From the NCBI RefSeq assembly GCF_947502415.1, contig NZ_CANMZV010000004.1, forward strand, positions 62,001-126,000: 64,000 nucleotides of DNA. The letters are read 5' to 3'. Source of the DNA: an uncultured Photobacterium sp. GTDB taxonomy: Bacteria; Pseudomonadota; Gammaproteobacteria; Enterobacterales; Vibrionaceae. The notes under the pieces are model-generated. The model was given only the letters and a program-made list of their open reading frames with translations. It made no database searches and was not told where the DNA came from. The position numbers were made by a program, and so were the translations under genes. This document shows positions 52,093 through 62,456 of this stretch, one piece after another (the stretch's first letter is position 1; every line of letters starts with the position of its first letter).

Positions 52093-54471
52093 TTACTTAC
52101 CTGATTTTTCACCAAGGTGCAGCCATGTCTCAACAACCGTATCCGGGTTAAGAGAAACAGAATCAATCCCCTGCTCCATCAGCCAGTCGGCAAGATCTTC
52201 GTGATCAGATGGCCCCTGACCACAAATCCCGACATACTTACCCGCTTTGTTAGCAGCCTTAATTGCCATTGCCAGCATTGCCTTGACCGCTTCATTACGC
52301 TCATCGAACATATGGGCGATATCGCCCGAATCACGGTCTAGCCCTAATGTCAGCTGAGTCATATCATTCGAACCAATAGAGAAACCGTCAAAATACTTAA
52401 GGAATTCATCAGCCAGTACTGCATTTGATGGTAGCTCACACATCATGATGACTTTCAAACCATTTTCACCACGGCGCAAGTCAAATTTAGCCAACAGGTC
52501 GATAACAGAAGCCGCTTCACTGACAGTGCGCACAAACGGAATCATGATTTCAACATTTTTAAGACCCATTTGCTCTCGCACCCGCTTAATTGCTTCACAC
52601 TCTAAAGCAAAACAATCCTGAAACTGTGGCGAGATATAACGGGATGCACCACGGAAACCAAGCATCGGGTTCTCTTCCGTTGGCTCGAAGTTAACACCCC
52701 CAACCAGGTTTCGGTACTCATTCGATTTAAAATCCGACATCCGGACAATCACCCGCTTCGGCCAGAATGCCGAGGCCAATGTCGAGATACCTTCAGTCAA
52801 TTTCTCAATGTAGAATTCGACCGGATCTTTATATCCGATAATTCGGGCATCAATTTCAACTTTCAGCTCATCAGGTTGCTCACTATAATTAAGCAATGCT
52901 TTAGGGTGGATGCCGATCATCTTGTTGATAATGAACTCTAATCGAGCCAGCCCTACCCCCTCATTCGGGATGCAGGCAAAATCAAAGGCACGATCTGGAT
53001 TACCTACGTTCATCATCACTTTCAGTGGCAATGTCGGCAGATCGTCAACCGCAGAGCGACGAACCTCAAACTCCAACTCACCTTCATAGATGTACCCTGT
53101 CTCGCCCTGAGCACAAGAGACGGTAACTTGCTGGCCGGTAGTCAACAATTCCGTTGCATGAGCACATCCAACAACCGCAGGGATCCCAAGTTCACGGGCA
53201 ATAATCGCAGCATGGCAGGTGCGGCCACCACGGTTGGTAACAATCGCCGCCGCTTTTTTCATGACAGGCTCCCAATCCGGGTCCGTCATATCGGCTACCA
53301 GCACGTCGCCGGCCTGAACCTGATCCATCTCGCTCAAATCACTAACAACGCGAACAACTCCGCTACCAATTCGCTGTCCGATAGCCCGTCCTTCAATCAG
53401 CGTCTTACCAGCATCACTTAAATGGAAACGCTCCATGACTTGCGCATCATCTCGTGATCGAACCGTTTCCGGGCGGGCCTGCACGATAAAGAGCTCACCG
53501 GTAACACCGTCTTTTGCCCATTCGATATCCATCGGGCGACCATAATGTTTCTCAATGATCATCGCCTGTTTGGCCAACGATTCAATTTCATCATCAATCA
53601 GAGAAAATTGCTTGCGTTCCTGGTCTGTCGTGTCCAACACTTCGACCTGTGTACCTAACTCCCGCCCCTCGGCATACACCATCTTAATCAGCTTCGAACC
53701 GATAGTCCGACGCACTACCGCCGGGTTGCCGGCCTGAAGCATTGGTTTGTGAACATAAAATTCATCCGGGTTAACAGCCCCCTGGACAACCATCTCACCC
53801 AGTCCCCACGATGAAGTAATAAACACGACCTGATCGAAACCGGACTCAGTATCCAGCGTAAACATTACGCCTGAAGATGCCTTGTCAGAACGCACCATAC
53901 GCTGCACCCCGGCAGATAGTGCAACGCCTCTGTGGTCAAAGCCCTGATGAACACGGTAAGAAATCGCACGATCATTGAACAAAGATGCAAAAACATGCTT
54001 TACGGCTTCGATAACTGCATCAATACCGCGCACATTAAGGAAAGTCTCTTGCTGACCGGCGAACGAGGCATCAGGCAAATCTTCAGCCGTAGCTGAGGAG
54101 CGTACAGCGACAGAAAGCATCTCATCGCCTTCAGCCAGTTGGCTATAGCATTCCCGGATATCCTTTTCCAGTTCGGCCGGAAGCGGCGCTTCATAAACCC
54201 AATTTCGGATAGTTTCCCCGGCCTGCTGCAACGCATTCACATTATCGACATCCAGCTCATCGAGCAGATCATGGATTCGATCATTCAGGCTGTTTGCTTC
54301 AAGAAACTGATTGAATGCATGAGACGTCGTTGCATACCCGTTAGGGACCTTCACGCCTGCATTTGCCAGGTTAGAAACCATTTCACCCAGTGACGCATTC
54401 TTTCCACCGACTTTGTCAACATCGCTCATTGACAAGCCATCATACCAAACAACGTTCTGTTGCACGGCCAC
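52093..54471 (-). CDS. ppsA: Phosphoenolpyruvate synthase
   Basis: Converts pyruvate plus ATP to PEP, AMP and phosphate, for gluconeogenesis. 792 residues, same as E. coli PpsA. N-terminal ATP-grasp: [42 protein letters not shown]; central swivelling domain with phosphohistidine [21 protein letters not shown]-terminal PEP/pyruvate barrel with GANDMTQ-like [17 protein letters not shown] and the catalytic cysteine in GICGQGPSD. Divergent from ppsR, its regulatory kinase/phosphotransferase, across 215 bases. A truncated paralogue of its last domain is at 4426-5316. Confidence 0.97.
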   Translation of the reverse strand: MAVQQNVVWYDGLSMSDVDKVGGKNASLGEMVSNLANAGVKVPNGYATTSHAFNQFLEANSLNDRIHDLLDELDVDNVNALQQAGETIRNWVYEAPLPAELEKDIRECYSQLAEGDEMLSVAVRSSATAEDLPDASFAGQQETFLNVRGIDAVIEAVKHVFASLFNDRAISYRVHQGFDHRGVALSAGVQRMVRSDKASSGVMFTLDTESGFDQVVFITSSWGLGEMVVQGAVNPDEFYVHKPMLQAGNPAVVRRTIGSKLIKMVYAEGRELGTQVEVLDTTDQERKQFSLIDDEIESLAKQAMIIEKHYGRPMDIEWAKDGVTGELFIVQARPETVRSRDDAQVMERFHLSDAGKTLIEGRAIGQRIGSGVVRVVSDLSEMDQVQAGDVLVADMTDPDWEPVMKKAAAIVTNRGGRTCHAAIIARELGIPAVVGCAHATELLTTGQQVTVSCAQGETGYIYEGELEFEVRRSAVDDLPTLPLKVMMNVGNPDRAFDFACIPNEGVGLARLEFIINKMIGIHPKALLNYSEQPDELKVEIDARIIGYKDPVEFYIEKLTEGISTLASAFWPKRVIVRMSDFKSNEYRNLVGGVNFEPTEENPMLGFRGASRYISPQFQDCFALECEAIKRVREQMGLKNVEIMIPFVRTVSEAASVIDLLAKFDLRRGENGLKVIMMCELPSNAVLADEFLKYFDGFSIGSNDMTQLTLGLDRDSGDIAHMFDERNEAVKAMLAMAIKAANKAGKYVGICGQGPSDHEDLADWLMEQGIDSVSLNPDTVVETWLHLGEKSGK

Positions 54472-54583
54472 TCTCCTTTCTTGGATTCAACAGTTTATGT
54501 GGGCAACCTCCCAACGAAAACGATTGCGCTAGCAGTAAAAAAAATACTGCGTCACAATAAGCTTTCGCTAAGGCATTTCTTCA

Positions 54584-54601
54584 TTACATTAGGAAATGTA
54601 A
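54584..54601. promoter_or_regulatory. Operator candidate between ppsA and ppsR
   Basis: TTACATT-AGGA-AATGTAA, a perfect seven-base dyad about 115 bases before ppsA and 85 before ppsR. Not a clear Cra or HexR site. Confidence 0.4.
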
Positions 54602-54686
54602 CAAAAGCATAGATGCCCCGTAAGGTTATTGTTATAAGTATTAATGAGCCTTACGTTACAGGTATTTTTTAAGGATTCAACTTTTT

Positions 54687-55520
54687 ATGCAGCGCAAATC
54701 CAATTTTCGTGATGTGTTTTACGTTTCTGACGCAACAGCGATTACTTCTGAGACACTTGGCCATGCTGTTTTAGGGCAATTCCCTGTCGAGATCCGCCAG
54801 CATACCCGCCCGTTTATTGAGACCGTTGAGCGGGCTTTAGCCGTCCAGAAACAGATCAACCAGACATATGAAAAAACCGGTATCAAACCTCTGGTTTTCT
54901 ATTCCATTGTACTCCCGGAAGTCAAAGCAATTATCGAACAAAGCCAGGCTAACCTCTATGACGTACTGAGTGCCCTGGTCGAACCACTCAAGCATGATCT
55001 GCAAATGGAGCCGAAACCCATGCTTCAGCGCTCCCACAGTATCAACCGCGATGCAGCCAGTTACAACGACCGTATAGCTGCCGTCGAATATACGCTTGCC
55101 CACGACGATGGGATCTCACTCAATAACCTGGATCAAGCCGACGTTATCCTTCTGGGTGTTTCCCGCTGCGGCAAGACGCCAACCAGCCTCTATCTCGCAA
55201 TGCAGTTCGGTATCCGCGCCGTTAACTACCCTTTCATTGCCGAAGATATGAAGAACCTGAAACTGCCTTCGGCCATTGAGCCCTATCGCTATAAAACCTA
55301 TGGCCTCACCATTGATACTGAGCGTCTGGTCGAAATACGTAATGGTCGCTATGCCAACAGTGACTACTCCAGTGAGAAGCAGTGCGACAGCGAACTTCAC
55401 AAAGTAGAAGCGATGTTCCGCCGTGAGGCCATTCCTTATCTCAATACGACATCTTTATCGGTAGAAGAAATAGCAACCAGACTGCTTGATATCAGTGGAC
55501 TCAAACGCCGCATGTGCTGA
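54687..55520 (+). CDS. ppsR: PEP synthase regulatory protein (kinase/pyrophosphorylase)
   Basis: ADP-dependent kinase and Pi-dependent pyrophosphorylase that inactivates and reactivates PpsA. 277 residues, the family length (DUF299). Sequence landmarks: [49 protein letters not shown] (within two blocks), the P-loop [19 protein letters not shown] and NYPFIAEDM, and [12 protein letters not shown]. Divergent partner of ppsA, the conserved arrangement in gammaproteobacteria. Confidence 0.96.
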   Translation: MQRKSNFRDVFYVSDATAITSETLGHAVLGQFPVEIRQHTRPFIETVERALAVQKQINQTYEKTGIKPLVFYSIVLPEVKAIIEQSQANLYDVLSALVEPLKHDLQMEPKPMLQRSHSINRDAASYNDRIAAVEYTLAHDDGISLNNLDQADVILLGVSRCGKTPTSLYLAMQFGIRAVNYPFIAEDMKNLKLPSAIEPYRYKTYGLTIDTERLVEIRNGRYANSDYSSEKQCDSELHKVEAMFRREAIPYLNTTSLSVEEIATRLLDISGLKRRMC

Positions 55521-55894
55521 TAGCAATCATCATCTAGACATTTTAATGCTTGAAAATTAACCCTTACAGACGGGCTCATTTATGCTCTGGTATGAGCCCT
55601 GAATAAAGAAATAACTACTGATAGCTCAGATCCTACACCCTCTGTTCAGATCGCCATTCTAATGGTCAATCTCTCTGAATTAGCTCTGTGACTCATATAG
55701 GATAAAAAGAGCTAACAAAAAGCGTTCCAACTTAGATCTCACCTCAAATTCTCATTCTTGAGAGCAAAATAACCACTAAATTTCAGATGTTTATAAAATA
55801 CTCAATTTTCTCCCTCTGATTCGTCAAAAAATCACCAGTTCTTGAAATATGCTTACTTTGAGCTTCATAAATAATTACAAACAAGGTTCGTCAC
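55521..55894. other. Intergenic region, no feature seen
   Basis: About 375 AT-rich bases after ppsR. No terminator of good quality and no small gene seen. Confidence 0.5.
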
Positions 55895-56560
55895 ATGATT
55901 AGGTCAGCGCTTACAGTTTTGTTTTCTCTTTGTGTTGCATCATGCGGTGGAGGAAGTTCATCAGACACGGGAACAGCACAAGATTCATCAGCTCGTCAAG
56001 TTGACATCGACTTTATCAATACAGCAGGTAAGTCCATCGATTATTTTGTTGCCGATGCTAATAATCAGGAGTTACTTTACGAAGAAAGCAATAAAGCAAC
56101 CTCCTGCAGCAACAAAGAAATTAATAAAAAATCGTTTAGCTGGAATACGCCGACGCCATTAAGCCTTAAAGTTGGCGCACGTGACACAAATACCCAATCA
56201 CAAACCAGTGATATAACTCAATTAACACTAAATAGTTCAGAGAAGGCCTGGGCAATTGCCTGGACAGATAATGATAAGCTGATGCTTTCAACCACAACTC
56301 AGCAATCATCAAACCTAGCTAACCATTATCGTATTCGTGTTTTTAGTCATCAGGACACACGAGTACAAATCGTATCGAGCATGGTCTCTACAATGGAGGT
56401 GAAAAAAGGCCAATTAAGTACCTATATGACAATGGAAAATTGCAGCGGGGAACTGTTTTTTGGCGCAGAGGCTATCAGCCTATGTGATTTGGACGCAGGG
56501 AAGTCGTACTTACTGATCACCAACGGGGAAGACCTTTTGGTAGCAGCAGAAGAAAAATAA
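55895..56560 (+). CDS. Unknown lipoprotein
   Basis: 221 residues. Lipoprotein signal with lipobox CVASCGGGSSS (Cys 17), followed by a Ser/Thr/Gly-rich linker. The mature part is predicted beta-rich: VDIDFINTAGKSIDYFVADA, PLSLKVGARDTNTQ, NHYRIRVFSHQDTRVQIVSS and YLLITNGEDLLVAAEEK. Two cysteines (CSNK, MENCSGE) and one more (SLCDLD) may form disulfides. Glycine after the Cys at +2 suggests outer-membrane sorting. No family recognised. Single gene. Confidence 0.78.
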   Translation: MIRSALTVLFSLCVASCGGGSSSDTGTAQDSSARQVDIDFINTAGKSIDYFVADANNQELLYEESNKATSCSNKEINKKSFSWNTPTPLSLKVGARDTNTQSQTSDITQLTLNSSEKAWAIAWTDNDKLMLSTTTQQSSNLANHYRIRVFSHQDTRVQIVSSMVSTMEVKKGQLSTYMTMENCSGELFFGAEAISLCDLDAGKSYLLITNGEDLLVAAEEK

Positions 56561-56769
56561 CAATAAAAAAATAACTTGGGGATAATAACAACAAAAAAAA
56601 TGACTCAGTGCGCTATTACAGTGGAAACACTGTTTTGAAATCGCAAGGAATGCCTACATCAAACAACAGATGCGTTAAATAACGAGCTCAATGTGCTTTA
56701 GTACTCTGTGCGGGCGATGGGGAAAGAGCTCAAAAAAACAAACGCAACGAATTCGTAGGCAGCGGTGGC

Positions 56770-56807
56770 AAAAAGCCCCGGCATTAACTTTAATGCCGGG
56801 GCTTTCT
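56770..56807 (-). terminator. Terminator of the siderophore-type ABC operon
   Basis: AAAGCCCCGGCATTA/TAATGCCGGGGCTTT, 15 perfect pairs with a four-base loop; leftward transcription ends in U-run. Confidence 0.9.
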
Positions 56808-56808
56808 T

Positions 56809-57570
56809 TCAACTGTCGTAAGCTTGCGACTTAACTACGACGATTGGGCATTCATCAACCAAAACCACTTTTGAATTAACGTTAAACAAATCCCAGATTA
56901 ACTGTGGGGTGATCATTGTTAGTGGTTCTCCGTAGGCGAATAGCTCACCATTGTGCAAGGCTGCCACTTTGTTTGAATATTGAATAGCCAGATTTAAGTC
57001 GTGGATGACCATCAGTACACAGGCTTGCTCACGTTTCGCATAGTACCTAACGTACTCCAGCAGCTTTAGCTGGTTCTGCATATCAAGCGCCGATGTTGGC
57101 TCATCCAGAATTAATACTTTAGGTTTGTTGATTACCGCGTGCGCCAAACCGACCATCTGGCTTTCACCGCCAGATAGCTCAGTACAAACTTTGTTGGCAA
57201 GATGCAGGATCCCTATCTCTTCTAACAAAGCTAAACTTTGTTTAGCACTGTTTGCTTTAGTAAATAGTGAGCTCGAACTTATGTTTAACGTTGTAATTAA
57301 AAGCTCTAGCACGGTAATACTGGCTGAAATTCGGTGGTCTTGAGGTAAATAGCCGATATCCTCGAGTTTTAAAGGAATACCTTGATAGCGAATATGCTCA
57401 GGGTTAAGCCGGAGCAGTTTGGTCATTTGCCGCAATAACGTTGATTTACCGGCACCGTTTTTGCCAATTAGCGATACCATTTCCCCATCAGCTATCTCTG
57501 GAATAGAAAGCTGGTTTAGGACTCGTTTATTACCGAATGTCACTGAAATATTCTTAATTTCAAGGCCCAT
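56809..57570 (-). CDS. Iron-siderophore-type ABC transporter ATP-binding protein
   Basis: 253 residues, FecE/FepC/BtuD family. Walker A GKNGAGKST, YLPQDHRISASITVLELL Q-loop region, signature ELSGGESQMVGLAHA, Walker B VLILDEPTSALD, and switch histidine VIHDLNLAIQY. Adjacent to the FecCD permease (one-base overlap) and binding protein: complete importer apart from the outer-membrane step. Ligand not identifiable; ferric siderophore, heme or cobalamin are the family options. Confidence 0.9.
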   Translation of the reverse strand: MGLEIKNISVTFGNKRVLNQLSIPEIADGEMVSLIGKNGAGKSTLLRQMTKLLRLNPEHIRYQGIPLKLEDIGYLPQDHRISASITVLELLITTLNISSSSLFTKANSAKQSLALLEEIGILHLANKVCTELSGGESQMVGLAHAVINKPKVLILDEPTSALDMQNQLKLLEYVRYYAKREQACVLMVIHDLNLAIQYSNKVAALHNGELFAYGEPLTMITPQLIWDLFNVNSKVVLVDECPIVVVKSQAYDS

Positions 57571-58616
57571 TAGAAGCGACCTCCTTTTTTAATAATTAGG
57601 AAAATAAAGAACGGTATACCGACGATTGACATCACTACAGTCAGAGGCAAAATTATACCCGGCATAATCGCTTTACTGGCGATTGAAGCAAGCTCTAGCA
57701 ATACAGACCCTACTAAAACCGACGCCGGAAGGAAGAAGCGTTGGTCTTCTCCTAGGATCATTCGCGCAATATGCGGTGCAACTAAGCCAACAAAACCAAC
57801 CGCTCCGACAAATGATACTGACAGTGAAGTGATGACTGACACAAGCAGTAATGTTTTAATGCGTAAGCGTTTAACATTAATACCCATTGATTCTGCGCGT
57901 CCTTCACCAATTTTCAGCGTAGATAGCTTCCAGGCATCTTTCATCATAATGGCCAGAACAATAGGTAGAACAGTCGCCAGTACCGTGATTTTTTCCCAGC
58001 TACCGCGATCAAGCGAACCCATTTGCCAAAAGACTAAGGTTTGTAATTGAGTTTCGCTGGCAACAAATTGCATCATGGTCAACAGACTATCGTAGGCAAA
58101 CATGACAGCGATACCGAATAACATCACTCCTTCAATTGAAATTCGTTTTACCGATGAAATACCGGCGATCATAAACGTCGTAAGCAAACACATCACAAAT
58201 GCCATAAATGCAATTTGATATTCCGCTGGTATGAAAGGAACCGCAATAATGTTGGTGATTACCAAGGATGCTCCGAACCCTGCAGCAGCAGATATACCAA
58301 ATGTGTAAGGATCTGCCAATGGATTATTAAGGGTTGTTTGCATTTGAGCGCCAGCTAATGCTAATGCTCCACCTATAAACGGTGCCATTAAGGACATTGG
58401 CATTCGAATATCCCAAACAATTATTCGGCTCGAGATATTACTATTTTCTGGATTAAAAATAGCCTGCACTACTTGTGAGAAATTAAGCCCTTGGGAGCCA
58501 ATAATAATATCTGCAATTAAACAGAAGATGCTCATAATAAAGAAGGCAGCAAGTGCTACCTTCTTTTTACGATTACGAGCCTTGTGAGCATTTAGCTCCA
58601 GGGTCATCGTATTCAC
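57570..58616 (-). CDS. FecCD-family ABC transporter permease
   Basis: 348 residues with about ten TM segments. Family motifs: IIVWDIRMPMSLMAPFIGGALALAGAQMQ (as two adjacent blocks), NPLADPYTFGISAAAGFGAS, GVMLFGIAVMFAYDSLLTMMQF and GAVGFVGLVAPHIARMILG. This matches BtuC/FecC/FepD permeases. The ATG lies two bases after the binding protein stop, and the gene runs one base into the ATPase gene: a tight operon. Confidence 0.92.
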   Translation of the reverse strand: MNTMTLELNAHKARNRKKKVALAAFFIMSIFCLIADIIIGSQGLNFSQVVQAIFNPENSNISSRIIVWDIRMPMSLMAPFIGGALALAGAQMQTTLNNPLADPYTFGISAAAGFGASLVITNIIAVPFIPAEYQIAFMAFVMCLLTTFMIAGISSVKRISIEGVMLFGIAVMFAYDSLLTMMQFVASETQLQTLVFWQMGSLDRGSWEKITVLATVLPIVLAIMMKDAWKLSTLKIGEGRAESMGINVKRLRIKTLLLVSVITSLSVSFVGAVGFVGLVAPHIARMILGEDQRFFLPASVLVGSVLLELASIASKAIMPGIILPLTVVMSIVGIPFFIFLIIKKGGRF

Positions 58617-58618
58617 TA

Positions 58619-59776
58619 TTACATAGCCTCAAAATTATTCTGACCAAATTGACCACTAAGTTTGCGATTACCAAATTTCTGATTCATTTCTTCAAATGTT
58701 TTTTCAGGGTCAAGTGAGCTAAATAAATCAGGGTGAATCCATTTAGCAAAGTATTCCATCGCTACCAAGTTGTAAGGTGAGTTATAAAACGGCATGTAGA
58801 TCGAATAGACATTTTTAGTTTGATAGCCTTTTACTGCCTTCAGCCATTTACGCCCCATTAGCCCTTCAGTCGCTTTTTTGATTGCCGCTTTATTTGGCGA
58901 ATACCCTAGCGGAATACCATTCATTACATTGCCACTTTTATCAACCCAGCCAGTGGTCTGCATGATGTATACATCTGGCTGTGATGTTATTACTGTTTCT
59001 GGCGACATGGTTCCACTAGAAGCACCTTTTAATGGTTTGTCTGCAATATTCGTTGCATTTAAAAATGGGATATATGCCCCCATGTTACCTGTCGCAAAAG
59101 TTTTGCAGCATGAATCTGAATAACCGGCGGCACGTTCGATAAATACACGCTTATGAGCAGCTTCAGGATGTTTCGCCAATGTCGTTTCTAGCATTTTTAC
59201 ATGCTGACGATAGTAATCGGCAAAAGCTTTTCCTTGTTCTTCGCGGTCAACGGCTTTAGCCAAAGCTTCAACAGACTGTAGAGTGTGATTGAACGGATCT
59301 TCACGAAAATCAATTGCAAGGACTTTGATTCCGGCATCATCCAGCTTTTTGATAAGACCTTTATCCTGAGCTAGCTTGATATTTGATAGATCAACCACAA
59401 ACAAATCAGGTTTTGGTTTGAGGTTGATAAAACGTTCTGCATCAAACTCCCCTGACTTAATTTTACCAATTACAGGAACATCTTTTAGTGATGGGTATTT
59501 TTCAACATAGCTCGCGTACATGCTTGGTGCAGAAAAACGCATATCATCACGCGCAGCAACAAGGTGTTTTGCTGCATCTTGCTGATAAATGATCTCGAGT
59601 AAAGGAAATACACGACTTGTTGACAAAGCAATATTTTGCGGCTGATGGTCAAAAGTTACCATCCGCCCAGCGACATCGGTCACTGTCACCGGATATTGAG
59701 CAGCCAACGTTGAACATGATAATAATGTACCGATAGAAAGAGTAAGTAATTTAAGCGTTTTATTCACACAAGACAC
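58619..59776 (-). CDS. Periplasmic siderophore-type binding protein
   Basis: 385 residues. Signal peptide ending at STLAAQ, then the Peripla_BP_2 start YPVTVTDVAGRMVTFDHQPQ NIALSTSRVFPLLE. Two-lobe pattern of the FepB/FhuD/BtuF type: PDLFVVDLSN, AGIKVLAIDFRED, SQPDVYIMQTTGW. First gene of the importer operon and preceded by a Fur-like box at 59796, supporting iron regulation. Lacks close likeness to a named Vibrio siderophore binder that I could recognise (VctP, ViuP, PvuB). Confidence 0.88.
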   Translation of the reverse strand: MSCVNKTLKLLTLSIGTLLSCSTLAAQYPVTVTDVAGRMVTFDHQPQNIALSTSRVFPLLEIIYQQDAAKHLVAARDDMRFSAPSMYASYVEKYPSLKDVPVIGKIKSGEFDAERFINLKPKPDLFVVDLSNIKLAQDKGLIKKLDDAGIKVLAIDFREDPFNHTLQSVEALAKAVDREEQGKAFADYYRQHVKMLETTLAKHPEAAHKRVFIERAAGYSDSCCKTFATGNMGAYIPFLNATNIADKPLKGASSGTMSPETVITSQPDVYIMQTTGWVDKSGNVMNGIPLGYSPNKAAIKKATEGLMGRKWLKAVKGYQTKNVYSIYMPFYNSPYNLVAMEYFAKWIHPDLFSSLDPEKTFEEMNQKFGNRKLSGQFGQNNFEAM

Positions 59777-59795
59777 CTTGTAAAATAATTTCCGT

Positions 59796-59819
59796 AATAA
59801 TAGCGATAACGGTTATTAT
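59796..59819. promoter_or_regulatory. Fur-like box upstream of the binding protein gene
   Basis: AATAATAGCGATAACGGTTATTAT: partially palindromic with GATAA/TTAT cores as in Fur boxes, 20-43 bases before the start. Not a perfect consensus. Confidence 0.5.
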
Positions 59820-59890
59820 GGAGTGGTATTTAAATAGAAAAGTAAACCTATGCAGGTTTCCCGACATGGTTATTTTCTTCTCAAGATTAA

Positions 59891-60817
59891 TTAAAAATCA
59901 AAACGTATGCCGACGGCTTCTTGCATTTCGTTATTCACAGTATCGAAATTAACTGCCACGTATGTTCTAAATTGTTTCGTCAATTTAGCGGTAATATCTG
60001 CATTAACAGCGCGAGTGGAATCGCCGTCTTCGAAATGCAGCTCACCAAAGCCTAAAGTAGCTTTGTATGTACTATCAATCTTGTAAGAGGTAGCAATGTC
60101 ATAACCTTGGGCTTTCTTACCTTTGACTGTCTGCTCGCTATAGAGAGCGCCTACATAAACCTTGTCAACTTGATAGCCTAGAGCCACATCAAACTGTGTC
60201 GAGTCCTTTTTCTGTACTGCAGATTGCTTAGCGTAACCAATACCCGCTGATAGTCCTGTATCACCGATTTTCTGTGATAAACCTACAGAGTAACCACCGT
60301 CAAAAGCACCGCTTTCTGTACCCTCTGCGCTAGCATAGTTTGCGCAAAATAATGTACCAGTAGTGTTTGAGTAAGTAGCGGCTATGCTATTAGCTACGCG
60401 TTTACCTACTTTGAACTTATCTGAGGCTACAGCTCCATAGAATGCTTGGATATCGGTAAAGTCAGTAACTACGCCCATAGAACCTTTAGTCTTTCCATAG
60501 ACTAGCAACGCTTCACCGTCGCCTACTTCTGCTTTTACACCAGCGTAAAGGTATCTGGTTTTATTTAAGTCCTTTTTAAATTCTTCCTCAAAGAAAGCTA
60601 TTCCACTAATTGTGTCGGTGATTTTGCTTTCTCCTGCAATATTCACACGCGCACGACTCAAATCTTGTATCTCGCTGTCTCTATTTTCTGCGCGAGCCTC
60701 AATTCGTCCTCCAATTTTTACGCTAGGGTATTCTACGGTTACAGCATCCGCAGCATTAGCAACACCTGCGATTCCGCCTAGACACAAAACCCCACAAATA
60801 AGGTGCTTATTATTCAT
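59891..60817 (-). CDS. Gram-negative porin
   Basis: 308 residues from the ATG at 60817 (GAGG ten bases upstream; an in-frame TTG is three codons earlier). Signal peptide ending GVANAAD. Beta-barrel pattern of porins: VKIGGRIEARAENRDSEIQD, the ending of the first strand IAFFEEEFKK, LYAGVKAEVGDGEALLVYGK, repeated strands of alternating hydrophobic residues and the C-terminus VGIRFDF with terminal Phe. Closest in type to OmpU/OmpC-like porins, but short. Same strand and 115 bases before the siderophore binding protein; may be an unusual outer-membrane partner of that importer or an independent gene. Confidence 0.85.
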   Translation of the reverse strand: MNNKHLICGVLCLGGIAGVANAADAVTVEYPSVKIGGRIEARAENRDSEIQDLSRARVNIAGESKITDTISGIAFFEEEFKKDLNKTRYLYAGVKAEVGDGEALLVYGKTKGSMGVVTDFTDIQAFYGAVASDKFKVGKRVANSIAATYSNTTGTLFCANYASAEGTESGAFDGGYSVGLSQKIGDTGLSAGIGYAKQSAVQKKDSTQFDVALGYQVDKVYVGALYSEQTVKGKKAQGYDIATSYKIDSTYKATLGFGELHFEDGDSTRAVNADITAKLTKQFRTYVAVNFDTVNNEMQEAVGIRFDF

Positions 60818-61498
60818 TTTTACCAAACCTCTATATTATTACATACCCAGCCAGCAAGCCGGTCTTATGTATGCATACCAAATGGGAATGAGAACAATAA
60901 TCACTTAACTGTGACCCAGCAAGCTTTTTTATTGATTGATTTGCAAATTAATCAATTACATTGCAAAGAAGGCGAACCGTGTTCAAGCTTTCATATATTA
61001 ACCCACAAAATATTTGCCTTTTCGGAAAATTGATGATAAGAGGCATTTCAACAGTTGATAAATGATGAGGAGAAGGGGATCAACTTGCCAAAAAATTACG
61101 TCCATGCTCATCACTATTAGTTCAAGAAATAAATGGTGAAATCTTTGAGGTGACTATATAAATATGATCTTTCCCACCCTATCTCAAGGTATTGGACTAG
61201 CTGTGAGTGCAGATAATAATAATGAAATATGTTTATCTTGCATTATTGCTAAGCGTTATCTTGCTATATTATAAATATACATGAATGACAGGTGACGATC
61301 TAAATACAGAAGTATTAATAAGCAAGTCAATTAGGCATTGGATTATTATCTTCGGTATTTTGTCTAATTAAATTTTACGTTCTCCAATAAACGATGAGTA
61401 TATTAAAGAAGTGATAAGCAACATCATGTCAAAATTATTTTTGACAATTGGTTAGATAATCTTATTATGCAATCAGGCTCATTAATTACATTAAACAT
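60818..61498. other. Intergenic region with a possible gene remnant
   Basis: About 680 bases. 60876 carries the repeat end ATACCAAATGG. 60913-61000 in the forward direction reads TQQAFLLIDLQINQLHCKEG, similar to the start of isochorismatase-like hydrolases (LLIIDxQ), then stops. A later in-frame stretch ends at about 61160. No ribosome-site supported gene. Confidence 0.4.
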
Positions 61499-62359
61499 AT
61501 GAATTTCAAATTTAATATCCCAACTTTAATTATCATTGTTTGTATTTCATTAACCTTTACTCCGCTATTCTATACAATTGAGCAAAAAGGAATGGAACTC
61601 CCTCAATGTGTCGATGAACCACTTGTCACAACCACTGTACACTTCTTCATCTCACAAGATGCCATCAAAAATCGTTCTATAACAGATGTTGAAAATCAGC
61701 TAAACGCCGCGATAAAACAAAGTAATAGAATATTAGCTAACTCTTGTATCCCAATGCGCAGACAGTTAGGCAATATTAAAGGCGTTGATTTTAGCCAATA
61801 CACTCTTACCAGTATTAATCAAATAGACAGCATTCTGAAAAGAATAGTTGGTCAGCCATTAATTCAACAAATTCACACGAAACCAAACCATTTTTATGCT
61901 GTTATGCTGGGTAAAAACGACAGCTACTTTGATGATGAATTTTGTGGTGAAGCTGATGTCGACGCAAATGATCGTTTCTTCATCATATCTGATGATGCCG
62001 ATGAGTACACTGTCGAGCATGAGCTGGGTCACCTTGCCTGGGCGCAGCATCTTGATAGTTCATGGTTTTCTAATTTAGAAAAACGACTTAAAAAGTACAC
62101 ATCGGCAGAAAATCAACACATGCTCAAGCCCTACGCGCGTGGCTATAATTGCGCTGGTAAAGGAACTGTAATGAGTTATGAATACGATATTCTTCCTATT
62201 TACTCGAGCCCAGATATTTTGTACCAAGGTGAAGCATGCGGGGATATGAAAGAAGCGGATAATGCTCGTATGGTAAGAGATTACGCGCGTGAACTACGAC
62301 AAAAAGTAGCAGACGATGAAAATCGTTCTGTTCTTGGCGTATACTCGAGTAAAACCTAA
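61499..62359 (+). CDS. Membrane-anchored metzincin-type zinc protease
   Basis: 286 residues. N-terminal hydrophobic segment PTLIIIVCISLTFTPLFYTI (signal anchor or uncleaved signal). Zinc motif HELGHLAWAQH at 174-184 fits HExxHxxxxxH, with the usual Gly replaced by Trp, and a Met-turn VMSY at 224-227 appears 40 residues later: together these are the marks of metzincins. Four or more cysteines (CVDE, CIPM, FCGEA, NCAGK, EACGD) can form disulfides, which agrees with a periplasmic or exported location. No regulatory or secretion genes are adjacent. Target unknown. Confidence 0.78.
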   Translation: MNFKFNIPTLIIIVCISLTFTPLFYTIEQKGMELPQCVDEPLVTTTVHFFISQDAIKNRSITDVENQLNAAIKQSNRILANSCIPMRRQLGNIKGVDFSQYTLTSINQIDSILKRIVGQPLIQQIHTKPNHFYAVMLGKNDSYFDDEFCGEADVDANDRFFIISDDADEYTVEHELGHLAWAQHLDSSWFSNLEKRLKKYTSAENQHMLKPYARGYNCAGKGTVMSYEYDILPIYSSPDILYQGEACGDMKEADNARMVRDYARELRQKVADDENRSVLGVYSSKT

Positions 62360-62395
62360 CGCCTCGAACTGCCAAAATTCCATATCACAAATAGC

Positions 62396-62433
62396 AAAAA
62401 AACCCGGCATTAATCTAAATGCCGGGGTTTTCA
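62396..62433. terminator. Bidirectional terminator between protease and fruA
   Basis: AAAACCCGGCATT/AATGCCGGGGTTTT stem with A- and T-runs, similar in sequence to the terminator at 56770. Confidence 0.85.
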
Positions 62434-62456
62434 TTTATGACTTGTCGTTGACTTTA

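Noticed and set aside
60912-61160. Isochorismatase-like remnant (FLLIDLQINQ)
   Set aside because: Only about 20 residues resemble the family, and stops interrupt all frames. Too weak to call a pseudogene.
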